Positions 43,001 to 50,149 of a stretch of 64,000 nt of DNA are shown piece after piece. This stretch comes from Flavobacterium hydrocarbonoxydans (GTDB lineage Bacteria > Bacteroidota > Bacteroidia > Flavobacteriales > Flavobacteriaceae): positions 62,001 to 126,000 of the forward strand of contig NZ_WSTB01000004.1 of NCBI RefSeq assembly GCF_009789235.1, written 5' to 3'. Position numbers and translations under genes: made by a program. Every line of letters starts with the position of its first letter. Within the stretch, counting starts at the first letter, position 1. The notes under the pieces are model-generated. The model had not been told where the DNA came from. It worked only from the letters and a program-made list of their open reading frames with translations, and did no database searches.

Positions 43001-44737
43001 ATGTCACACTTTACACAAAACTGGATGAGCTATTTGGAAGATAGCAAAAGCCTGAATGATTTGACCATACCTGGTACGCATGACACCTGTACTTACAACG
43101 AAAGCAATTTGGCTCAATGTCAAACTATGAATCTTGAGACTCAATTTAAAAATGGAATTCGGTTTTGGGATATCAGGCTGAAAGTAAAAGACGGTAAAAT
43201 GGATGCGTATCATGGCATCGTATCTTTAGGATTTACCTTTGATGATATTCTGAGAACCAGTACTATTTTATTGCAACAATTTCCATCTGAATGTATCGTG
43301 ATGTCTATTTCGCACGAAAAAAATAAGGATAATGTAGAGCTATATGAAAAGTTATGGCCCGTTATTAAAGATCTGGACTATTGGTATAAAGAAGACCGAA
43401 TACCGAAACTTGGTGAAGTGCGCGGAAAAATTATTTTTATGCGACGCTTTATAGCACCATTATCTAATTTTCCTATTGGTATCAATATATACGATAATTG
43501 GCCTGATGACAAAACTGCTGAATGGGAAAGTAGTGCAGGAATTAAGTTCTGTGTTCAGGATAAATTTGGAGGGCATTTATCGGTAAAATTGAAGAATAAA
43601 TTCGAAAATCATGTAAAACCTGTTTTGGACAAGGCAAAAAACAATGAGAACAGGTTGTATATGAACTTTACGAGTGGAACACTAGATGGGGGAGGAAGTG
43701 TTTTTTTTCCTCCTAAAACGCTCGCAAAAGAAACAAATCGATTATTGCTTGACTATCTTGGTGGCAAAGGAAAAGCTCGCTTCGGAATTATTCCTATGGA
43801 TTTTCCTGAATCTGAGTCGGGCTTAATCAGAAAACTAATAGGATGTAATTTTGAGCCTTTCCATGAGATTATTGTTCAAAAAGCCACCTATTTTGCAAAT
43901 GAAACCGACGGTACATGGACAATGTCAAGATATGGGTCAAACAACTTTTTTAATAATCATCTGGACTTGGTTTTTATTAAAACAACTAATACGCAATCTG
44001 GTAAAGTAGAAATAAAAGCCGCTTCAGGTGACTTTTTATATCAGAAACTCACTTTTGATAAACCAACGGTATTTAATAGTGAAACTAACGGCACATGGTT
44101 ACTAATGAATTTTAAAAATCCCTTTTTTTTAAATTCCGGGGTTCCTCAAAATGCTCCCGAACTTGTTTTTATCAAAACCAAGAATACAGAATCGAAAAAA
44201 GTAGAACTACATATTGCATCGGGATCTTCTGGTTATCAGAAAATGATTTTGCAAACGGCTACAGTCTTCAATTGCGAAAACGACGGTGTCTGGACAATGG
44301 CGTTTTATCAGAAAACGAGTTTACAGCCCGATCTGATATACATTAAAACAAAAAACACAGCGTCAAAAAAAGTAGAAGTACTTATTGCATCAGGTGCTTC
44401 TAATTACAGAACGATAATTCTTAATGTTGTTACCGCATTTGATTGTGAAGAGGATGGTGTCTGGACAACGGCAGGTTTTGATGGTTATGGTGCCGATTTA
44501 GTATTTATCAAAACAAGCAATACGGCCTCAGGATATGTAGAAGTGTATGTTGCATCGGTAAAATCGCAATACAAAGAGTTTACTCTCAAGTGCAAAACCG
44601 CTTTTAAATGCGAAACGAATGGCACTTGGCAAATAATGCCTTTTGAAAACGACTATACACAGGATTTAGTTTTTATTAAAACAGCTAATACACAAAACAA
44701 CCATGTCGAATTGCATGTAGCATCTGGTAAAAGATAA
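43001..44737 (+). CDS. PI-PLC X-domain protein with five C-terminal repeats
   Basis: 578 residues. The N-terminal 285 resemble bacterial phosphatidylinositol-specific phospholipase C: IPGTHDTCTY with His27 and Asp28, RFWDIRL with Arg59, and AYHGIVSLGFTF with His71. Five tandem repeats of 50-60 residues follow, each with the pattern ATxFxxExDGxWTM...DLVFIKTxNTxSxxVEVxxASG. They look like a beta-propeller or lectin-like module. No signal peptide is apparent, which is odd for a lipase acting on foreign membranes. The gene is alone between two copies of the CGCAAAG palindromic element. Confidence 0.85.
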   Translation: MSHFTQNWMSYLEDSKSLNDLTIPGTHDTCTYNESNLAQCQTMNLETQFKNGIRFWDIRLKVKDGKMDAYHGIVSLGFTFDDILRTSTILLQQFPSECIVMSISHEKNKDNVELYEKLWPVIKDLDYWYKEDRIPKLGEVRGKIIFMRRFIAPLSNFPIGINIYDNWPDDKTAEWESSAGIKFCVQDKFGGHLSVKLKNKFENHVKPVLDKAKNNENRLYMNFTSGTLDGGGSVFFPPKTLAKETNRLLLDYLGGKGKARFGIIPMDFPESESGLIRKLIGCNFEPFHEIIVQKATYFANETDGTWTMSRYGSNNFFNNHLDLVFIKTTNTQSGKVEIKAASGDFLYQKLTFDKPTVFNSETNGTWLLMNFKNPFFLNSGVPQNAPELVFIKTKNTESKKVELHIASGSSGYQKMILQTATVFNCENDGVWTMAFYQKTSLQPDLIYIKTKNTASKKVEVLIASGASNYRTIILNVVTAFDCEEDGVWTTAGFDGYGADLVFIKTSNTASGYVEVYVASVKSQYKEFTLKCKTAFKCETNGTWQIMPFENDYTQDLVFIKTANTQNNHVELHVASGKR

Positions 44738-44811
44738 TGGGGTCAGTAATAATTTACCAGGCCCCGTTAATTAAGACTTTGAAATTTTAGAAAATTTGGA
44801 ATTTCTAAATA

Positions 44812-44909
44812 TTTACAGCAAAGACCACAAAGCTTAATCAATACAAAGCTTTGCGAATTTTGCCTTTTATAAAAGCTGAGCAAAAAAACTTAGCGAACTT
44901 TGCGGTAAA
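44812..44909. repeat. CGCAAAG palindromic element, right copy
   Basis: Ends TTTACAGCAAAG (44812-44823) and CTTTGCGGTAAA (44898-44909) pair with one mismatch. Inside are TACAAAGCTTTGCGAATTTTG and TTTTATAAAAGCTGAG, aligned with the left copy. Confidence 0.75.
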
Positions 44910-45000
44910 TTTTTAATATCGTGTTTGGAATTTGGAATTTAGAAAATTGGAATTTCTAAATATTTGGAATTTCTAAAATGTGACCGAACAATGTGCCATA

Positions 45001-45029
45001 AAAAAACTCCATTATTTCTAATGGAGTTT
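45001..45029 (-). terminator. Terminator beyond the degenerate tRNA
   Basis: AAACTCCATTA / TAATGGAGTTT stem of 11 bp; leftward transcripts run into a T tract. It resembles the terminator after the intact tRNA-Val. Confidence 0.75.
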
Positions 45030-45034
45030 CTTGG

Positions 45035-45112
45035 TGGGCGATGAGGGGTTCGAACCCCCGACCACTTCCGATGAAAAATCGGAATGCTCTGAACCATTTG
45101 AGCTAATCTTTT
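45035..45112 (-). pseudogene. Degenerate tRNA joined to the GIY-YIG gene
   Basis: The TpsiC arm, 3' acceptor strand (ATCGCCC) and encoded ACCA are intact and match the nearby tRNA-Val, and D-arm sequence is present. The 5' acceptor strand reads AAAAGAT instead of GGGCGAT, so only three pairs form. The anticodon arm TTCCGATTTTTCATCGGAA gives a 5- or 9-base loop instead of 7. The lost 5' end is replaced by the end of the GIY-YIG gene, whose stop codon lies inside the D-arm region. Confidence 0.75.
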
Positions 45113-45354
45113 TTAGAAATCAGCTCTTGAATTTTGATTCTGCTTTTCCATGATTTAATTTGTAATTCTCTTTTGTATGCAAGTTCTTTGGTAGCATAGT
45201 TTTCTGTATAAACAATTTTCCAATCATTTACGTTTCCAGTAAAACCTTTGCTTTTTTGATTATGACGAATAATTCTTTCTTGTAAATCAGAAGTAAATCC
45301 TATATAAAATCTATTCTTGCTTTCGCTAAATAAAATATAAACGATATATTCCAT
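45103..45354 (-). CDS. GIY-YIG nuclease-domain protein
   Basis: 83 residues from the ATG at 45354; an upstream start at 45387 lies in the tRNA terminator. This is the short single-domain GIY-YIG type (UvrC/YhbQ-like fold): YIVYILFSESKNRFYIGFTSDLQERIIRHN contains the YIV...YIG pair and the catalytic Arg, and Glu lies in YKRELQIKSWKS. The gene sits between the terminator of tRNA-Val and a damaged tRNA copy, and its 3' end overlaps that tRNA by about 10 bp. This position suggests a mobile or tRNA-targeting nuclease gene (inference). Confidence 0.85.
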   Translation of the reverse strand: MEYIVYILFSESKNRFYIGFTSDLQERIIRHNQKSKGFTGNVNDWKIVYTENYATKELAYKRELQIKSWKSRIKIQELISKKD

Positions 45355-45370
45355 AGGTTTAGAAAATAAA

Positions 45371-45404
45371 AAAAACTCCAAAATCAAATGACTTTGGAGT
45401 TTTT
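45371..45404 (-). terminator. Terminator of tRNA-Val
   Basis: A 12-bp stem AAAAACTCCAAA / TTTGGAGTTTTT, leftward T run, 10 bp from the tRNA 3' end. Confidence 0.85.
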
Positions 45405-45413
45405 GGAAGTTTG

Positions 45414-45488
45414 TGGGCGATGAGGGGTTCGAACCCCCGACCCCCTCGGTGTAAACGAGGTGCTCTGAACCAGCTGAGCTAATCGCCC
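45414..45488 (-). tRNA. tRNA-Val (anticodon UAC)
   Basis: 75 nt. Acceptor GGGCGAT / ATCGCCC with discriminator A; D arm GCTC...GAGC; anticodon arm CCTCG-TTTACAC-CGAGG with anticodon TAC; T arm GGGGG-TTCGAAC-CCCTC. CCA is not encoded. All arms pair fully. Transcribed leftward and followed by a terminator. Confidence 0.95.
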
Positions 45489-45651
45489 TATTTTACTAGG
45501 TTGCTATCATTTCGTGATTGCGAGTGCAAATATACGCTAGTTTTTCAGTTATGCAAAGGATTTGCAGTAAAAATTTAAACTTTTTTTAATATTTTTTTTA
45601 TGTAGCTGATGTTGAATTTATTAGAAATGCTCTTTTTTACAACTTTTAGTG

Positions 45652-46884
45652 TCATTTAGCATCCAGCGGCAATTCGGCCACTACAAAAGTGCTTCCGCCC
45701 ACATAAATAAAATCATTTGCCGAAGCATTTTTCCTGGCTTCATTAAAAGCAGCCGTAACCGATTCGTATTTTTCTCCCAATAAACCGTGTTTTTCAGCAG
45801 CTTCTTTTAGAATTTCAGTATCCAAACCTCTTGCCGAATCAGGTTTGCAGAAATAATACTGTGCCTTTTTAGGAAAAAGAGGCAAAATAGCATCTAAGTC
45901 CTTGTCGTTTACAACCCCTAAAACAATATGCAGCTTTTCAAAACTTTCCTTCCCGATCTGATTCATCACAACTGATAAACCGTGTTTGTTGTGCGCTGTG
46001 TCGCAAATTATTTTCGGGTTTTCACCCAGCTGCTGCCATCTTCCCTGCAAACCTGTGTTTTTCGAAACCTTCAATAAACCTGATTTTAGATTTTCGTTCG
46101 AAACTTTAAATTCGCCTTGAGCGTTCAAAACTTCAATAGTCTGCTGCACCGTTTTTTTATTATGAAACTGATAATCCCCGATTAAATCCGAAGGGAAAAC
46201 TTCGGTAATTAAATCAGAAGCAAAGTAAATCGGTGCTTTGTTTTCTTCGGCTTTAGCCAAAAAAACAGGCTGTGTTTCAGGCGTATATTCACCAATAACA
46301 ACAGGAACAGCTGGTTTTATGATTCCGGCTTTTTCGCCCGCAATCGCTTTAGGCGTATTGCCTAAAAACTGGGTATGGTCTAAATCTATGTTGGTAATGA
46401 CCGAAACTAAAGGCGTGATAATATTCGTTGCGTCTAATCTTCCGCCAAGTCCCACTTCGATAATTGCAATATCGACTTTCTCCGAAGCGAAATAATCAAA
46501 GGCCAGACCAACCGACATCTCGAAGAAACTCATATCGTTGGCTTCAAAAAAGGATTTGTGTTTTGCAATGAACTCACAAACAAAAGCTTCCGGGATTTCT
46601 TCTCCGTTAATTTTGATTCTTTCGCGAAAGTCTTTCAGGTGTGGCGAAGTGTATAAACCCACTTTATAACCTGCTTCCTGCAAGATAGAAGCCAGCATGT
46701 GCGAGGTCGAACCTTTTCCGTTGGTACCCGCAACGTGCAGGCACTTCAGCTGCTTTTCCGGATGATCAAGATGCGCCGCCAGTAATTTAATATTGGTCAG
46801 ATCTTCTTTGTATGCCGAAGCGCCCTGCAATTGGTACATAGGCAATTGGTTAAACATCCAGTGCGTGGTTTCTTGATAGTTCAT
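45652..46884 (-). CDS. folC: Folylpolyglutamate synthase / dihydrofolate synthase
   Basis: 410 residues of the Mur-ligase-like FolC family. Phosphate loop HVAGTNGKGSTSHML near 50-64, YTSPHLKDFRERI near 78-90, EVGLGGRLDATN near 142-153 and TNIDLDHTQFLG near 164-175; C-terminal domain with ICDTAHNKHGL. It adds glutamate to dihydropteroate and folates with ATP in the cytoplasm. Divergent from the ExbB-like gene across 131 bp. Confidence 0.93.
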   Translation of the reverse strand: MNYQETTHWMFNQLPMYQLQGASAYKEDLTNIKLLAAHLDHPEKQLKCLHVAGTNGKGSTSHMLASILQEAGYKVGLYTSPHLKDFRERIKINGEEIPEAFVCEFIAKHKSFFEANDMSFFEMSVGLAFDYFASEKVDIAIIEVGLGGRLDATNIITPLVSVITNIDLDHTQFLGNTPKAIAGEKAGIIKPAVPVVIGEYTPETQPVFLAKAEENKAPIYFASDLITEVFPSDLIGDYQFHNKKTVQQTIEVLNAQGEFKVSNENLKSGLLKVSKNTGLQGRWQQLGENPKIICDTAHNKHGLSVVMNQIGKESFEKLHIVLGVVNDKDLDAILPLFPKKAQYYFCKPDSARGLDTEILKEAAEKHGLLGEKYESVTAAFNEARKNASANDFIYVGGSTFVVAELPLDAK

Positions 46885-47015
46885 CTATTTTGGATAAAAA
46901 GGTTCCTGATTGAAATAATTTTCGATTTTTTTAGTTTTATATTACAGCGAAAATTATCTTTATTGCAAAATTGAAATATTTTTTAGAATTAATTATTAAA
47001 AACACGAATTAAAAT

Positions 47016-47711
47016 ATGTTTACCTTCCTTCAATTACAAACGGATACCATTGCAAGCGCCGCATCAAACGTAGTTATCGAAAAAATTGCTCCCAATACCG
47101 AAATCTCAGTTTTAGGTTTTATCCTAAAAGGAGGTTTTTTCCTGATTCCAATTGCCATCCTTTTGTTTTATACGTTCTACGTAATTATAGAACGATATTT
47201 ATACATTACAAAAGCGTCAAAAACCGATTCAAAACTAATTCAGGAAGTAGGTGACAAACTGAATTCCGGAAATATTGAAATGGCCCGAATCATTGTCGAA
47301 AGAAACAATACATCTGCAGCCAATATCCTGAAAGAAGGTGTTCTGGTAATCGGGAGACCAATTGCCGAAATCGAATCCAATATGGATCGTGCCGCCGATA
47401 TCGAAATTGGTGAAATGGAAAGACGCTTAGGACATCTTGGATTAATTGCCGGAATTGCGCCAACGTTAGGTTTTGTTGGAACAATTTCAGGAGTAATCAA
47501 AATTTTCTACAGCATCTCCGTTACCGAAAATATTAGTATCGGAAACATTTCAGGAGGTTTATACGAAAAAATGATTAGTAGTGGGGCAGGGCTTATTGTG
47601 GGGATTATCGCCTATAGCGCATACCATATACTAAACGGAAAAATTGATGATTTTGCTTTAAAAATCCAGAAGCAAATTTTAGAATTTGTAAATATAATTC
47701 AAAGAGCATAA
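47016..47711 (+). CDS. MotA/TolQ/ExbB-type proton channel protein
   Basis: 231 residues. A first span near 37-60, a cytoplasmic helical domain, then two spans containing the conserved GLIAGIAPTLGFVGTISGVI and GAGLIVGIIAYSAYH segments of ExbB/TolQ. With ExbD it forms the proton-driven motor that energises TonB or Tol. The ExbD-like gene starts 3 bp later. No TonB or TolB gene follows in the window, so TonB-type versus Tol-type use is open. Confidence 0.92.
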   Translation: MFTFLQLQTDTIASAASNVVIEKIAPNTEISVLGFILKGGFFLIPIAILLFYTFYVIIERYLYITKASKTDSKLIQEVGDKLNSGNIEMARIIVERNNTSAANILKEGVLVIGRPIAEIESNMDRAADIEIGEMERRLGHLGLIAGIAPTLGFVGTISGVIKIFYSISVTENISIGNISGGLYEKMISSGAGLIVGIIAYSAYHILNGKIDDFALKIQKQILEFVNIIQRA

Positions 47712-47714
47712 GGT

Positions 47715-48110
47715 ATGTCTATCAAAAGAAAAAGAAGGTTTCATGCCGAAGTGGCGACTTCATCCTTGAGTGATATTATGTTTTTCCTGCTGTTGTTTTT
47801 CCTAATTATCTCAACGCTGGCAAATCCTAATGTGATCAAAATGACCTTGCCAAAAGCAAAGGCAAACGAAAAAACCAATAAACAATTAATCAGTTTATCG
47901 GTTACCGAAGACAAGAAATTCTACATCGACAAAGAACCCGTTGATTTCGAAAATCTCGAAACCAGTCTAATGTCAAAAATAGGAGCAGATAAACAACAAA
48001 CAGTCGTAGTCAGAATTCCGTTTAATCTGCAGGTGCAGGATTTGGTAGATGTACTGCAAATAGGAGTCAAGAACAACTTAAAGTTTGTAATTGCTACGAG
48101 TCCTAAGTAA
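47715..48110 (+). CDS. ExbD/TolR-family protein
   Basis: 131 residues: short cytoplasmic N-terminus (MSIKRKRRFHAEVATSSLSD), one span (IMFFLLLFFLIISTLANP) with the proton-carrying Asp20 at its entry, and a periplasmic domain. Partner of the ExbB-like protein 3 bp upstream. Somewhat shorter than E. coli ExbD (141). Confidence 0.92.
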   Translation: MSIKRKRRFHAEVATSSLSDIMFFLLLFFLIISTLANPNVIKMTLPKAKANEKTNKQLISLSVTEDKKFYIDKEPVDFENLETSLMSKIGADKQQTVVVRIPFNLQVQDLVDVLQIGVKNNLKFVIATSPK

Positions 48111-48120
48111 ATAATAATCA

Positions 48121-48233
48121 GGCCGTGACCGCAATAAATAAATGGGCGAATCAACAGCTTGCTGATTAGCCCATTTATTTATTGCGGTCGGGCTATCCGC
48201 GCTACTTCGGTAGCCAGCTCCTATCCCTCACGG
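48121..48233 (+). repeat. Modular hairpin repeat, copy 1
   Basis: A perfect 21-bp inverted repeat (48127-48147 with 48169-48189; GACCGCAATAAATAAATGGG and complement) is followed by GGGCTATCCGCGCTACTTCG and ends CTATCCCTCACGG. It shares its right-hand framework with 53134-53247 and 49005-49092. The gap 48111-48421 holds nothing else I recognise. Confidence 0.75.
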
Positions 48234-48421
48234 AAAAAAAAGACGTTATCATCATTGCGGGCAAGGAAGAAACTTCACGAAAACAAGAATCTTAAAAACA
48301 AACAAACCCGACGAAGGAGACTTGAACAATAATTAACAAACGAAGTAAATCTCCGCAACGAAATTCCAATCTTTGTCTAGCTTCTCGTCGAAATAACAAG
48401 ATTGCGCAAAAAAATAAATTA

Positions 48422-48904
48422 ATGACAACCATAACCCTCACAACAAAAATATACGCCTCAAAACAAATCGTTTTTGATGCTTCAAGAAATATCAGCATTC
48501 ACATGCAATCTGCGAGCAAAACAAATGAAAAAGCTATTGCCGGAATTACTTCAGGATTAATTAATCTGGATGAAACGGTAACCTGGCGTGGTAAACATTT
48601 CGGGTTTTATCTCACGCACAAAAGCAGAATTCCGGTCATGAATTTCTATGATTATTTTGTGGATGAAATGGAAGAAGGAAAATTCAAATCTTTCAGACAT
48701 GAACATATTTATGAAGAAGAAAACGGGTTCACGACCATGACGGACAAATTACATTATGAAACTCCGTTTGGTATTTTTGGAAAATTATTTGATATTTTAT
48801 TTTTGAAAAAGCATTTGACTAATTTTCTTTTGGAACGAAATAAAACCTTAAAAAAAGTATCTGAAAAAACAGATTTAGCATTGGCTGAACAAAAAACGAA
48901 ATAG
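48422..48904 (+). CDS. SRPBCC-family (START-like) protein
   Basis: 160 residues with the helix-grip fold typical of polyketide-cyclase-like proteins: TTITLTTKIYASKQIVFDASRNISIH at the start, beta strands through VTWRGKHFGFYLTHKSRI and FKSFRHEHIYEEENGFTTMTDKLHYETPFG, and a long C-terminal helix beginning FGKLFDILFLKKHLTNFLLERN. Binds a hydrophobic ligand; related proteins are annotated cell-division inhibitor-like or ligand-binding. No clear operon. Confidence 0.82.
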   Translation: MTTITLTTKIYASKQIVFDASRNISIHMQSASKTNEKAIAGITSGLINLDETVTWRGKHFGFYLTHKSRIPVMNFYDYFVDEMEEGKFKSFRHEHIYEEENGFTTMTDKLHYETPFGIFGKLFDILFLKKHLTNFLLERNKTLKKVSEKTDLALAEQKTK

Positions 48905-49004
48905 ATTTTTTCTCTCGCAGATTTGGCAGATTGAGAAGATTTTACAAATCATGCTTAATTGACTTGACTCTCTTTTGAAAATAAATTTTCTCATTTTACG
49001 ATTT

Positions 49005-49092
49005 GCGTGAGGGATAGTAGCGAAAAGCCCGCAGCCTGACGAAGGAAGTGCGAGGACTTGTAGCGGATAGCCCGACCCGGAGGGGCACGCCC
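49005..49092 (-). repeat. Modular hairpin repeat, copy 2 (inverted)
   Basis: Read leftward: GGGCGTGCC, CCTCCGG, GTCGGGCTATCC, then a variable part with CGCACTTCCTTCGTCAGGC, ending CTATCCCTCACGC. This is the short form without the long arms of copies 1 and 3. Confidence 0.75.
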
Positions 49093-49121
49093 AAATTATT
49101 TAGAAAATTAAATGCCTTTTT

Positions 49122-49928
49122 TTAAAAATAAACAATCATCAGCCACCAAAAAATAGGGACACTCTCTACCCAGAAAGAAGTATAATATTTAGAGCGGTTG
49201 GTGTTGGCAAACAGAATAAACAACATCAATGTAACGACCATTACAAGATTGATAATTAGGTCATGAAGTGTAAAACTCAAAATTCCTAAAACCCAAAACG
49301 GAACTAATAATGAAAATCCTAAAATTTTAGTTCGCTTTACCCCAATGGTTTGCGGTACGGTTTGCAAATGCGGATCATCATTGGCCAGATCTAAAATCTC
49401 AAAAACCAAAATCAGCACAAAAACCAAAACAAAACGCTGAATGCATTTTATAAAAAAATTGGAGGTAAACGGAATTTCGGCATTTATATAGGGTAAAACC
49501 AAGGTTGCGCCCACCCAGCAAAGTGCTACAATATAAATTTTTACTCCGGCCCAGTTGCGGGCATTTTTTCGGTTTGGAAAAAACGGAAGTGTATAAAGCG
49601 CGGTTATTAGAAAAATTAAAACCGATACAATTTGGCTGATTCTCTTTAAATGGAAAAAATAATAGCCCACCAAAATCAGCGAAATAAAGCTCAAAACGGC
49701 GATGATTTTTAATTGGTTTCCAACAGGTTTTCTTTTGACACGAACCAAGGCATCGTATTTAACAAAATTATACCCTACAATTGTTCCGAAAAAAACGAAC
49801 AACGCCATTGCTTCATTATATTGAATGTCAAAGAAATGAAACGTAATCCGAACCAAAGCATAACACGACAAAGCCACATGAATACTGCTGTTCAGGTAAA
49901 AATCGAATATCTGTTTCAATAGTTTCAT
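49122..49928 (-). CDS. UbiA-like polytopic membrane protein
   Basis: 268 residues with about eight spans. The layout resembles UbiA prenyltransferases, with FEILDLANDDPHLQTVPQTIGV as the second acidic motif (DxxxDD...GTxxiP type). The first motif, NFVKYDALVR, lacks the usual acidic cluster, so activity is doubtful. A UbiA-related membrane protein of unknown substrate is the safest description. Single gene, divergent from gcvP. Confidence 0.65.
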   Translation of the reverse strand: MKLLKQIFDFYLNSSIHVALSCYALVRITFHFFDIQYNEAMALFVFFGTIVGYNFVKYDALVRVKRKPVGNQLKIIAVLSFISLILVGYYFFHLKRISQIVSVLIFLITALYTLPFFPNRKNARNWAGVKIYIVALCWVGATLVLPYINAEIPFTSNFFIKCIQRFVLVFVLILVFEILDLANDDPHLQTVPQTIGVKRTKILGFSLLVPFWVLGILSFTLHDLIINLVMVVTLMLFILFANTNRSKYYTSFWVESVPIFWWLMIVYF

Positions 49929-50024
49929 TCCTTAAATCTAATCAATTATTAACAAATCAACTCTTTAGTTATAAATTTCATAAAAATTGAAGTTAAAAAT
50001 ACCCATTAAATTATTAATAATACT

Positions 50025-50032
50025 TAATTTTG
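50025..50032 (+). promoter_or_regulatory. Probable -7 box of gcvP
   Basis: TAATTTTG, a perfect match to the Bacteroidota -7 element TAnnTTTG, in front of a 118-bp untranslated leader. No clear -33 element. Confidence 0.4.
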
Positions 50033-50149
50033 CGCCACAAAAAAACAACACATTTACTATAAAATGTAATAAACATAGAGAAACACTCGATTAAATCGAA
50101 ATTAGCTTTGCATATTACATTGACTTTTAAAAAAAATAGATAGCTACAA

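Noticed and set aside
45035..45112. Functional second tRNA (Lys- or Glu-like anticodon)
   Set aside because: Acceptor stem lacks four pairs and the anticodon loop has the wrong size.
47016..48110. A full TonB or Tol locus
   Set aside because: Only ExbB- and ExbD-like genes are present; the next gene is an SRPBCC protein after a repeat.
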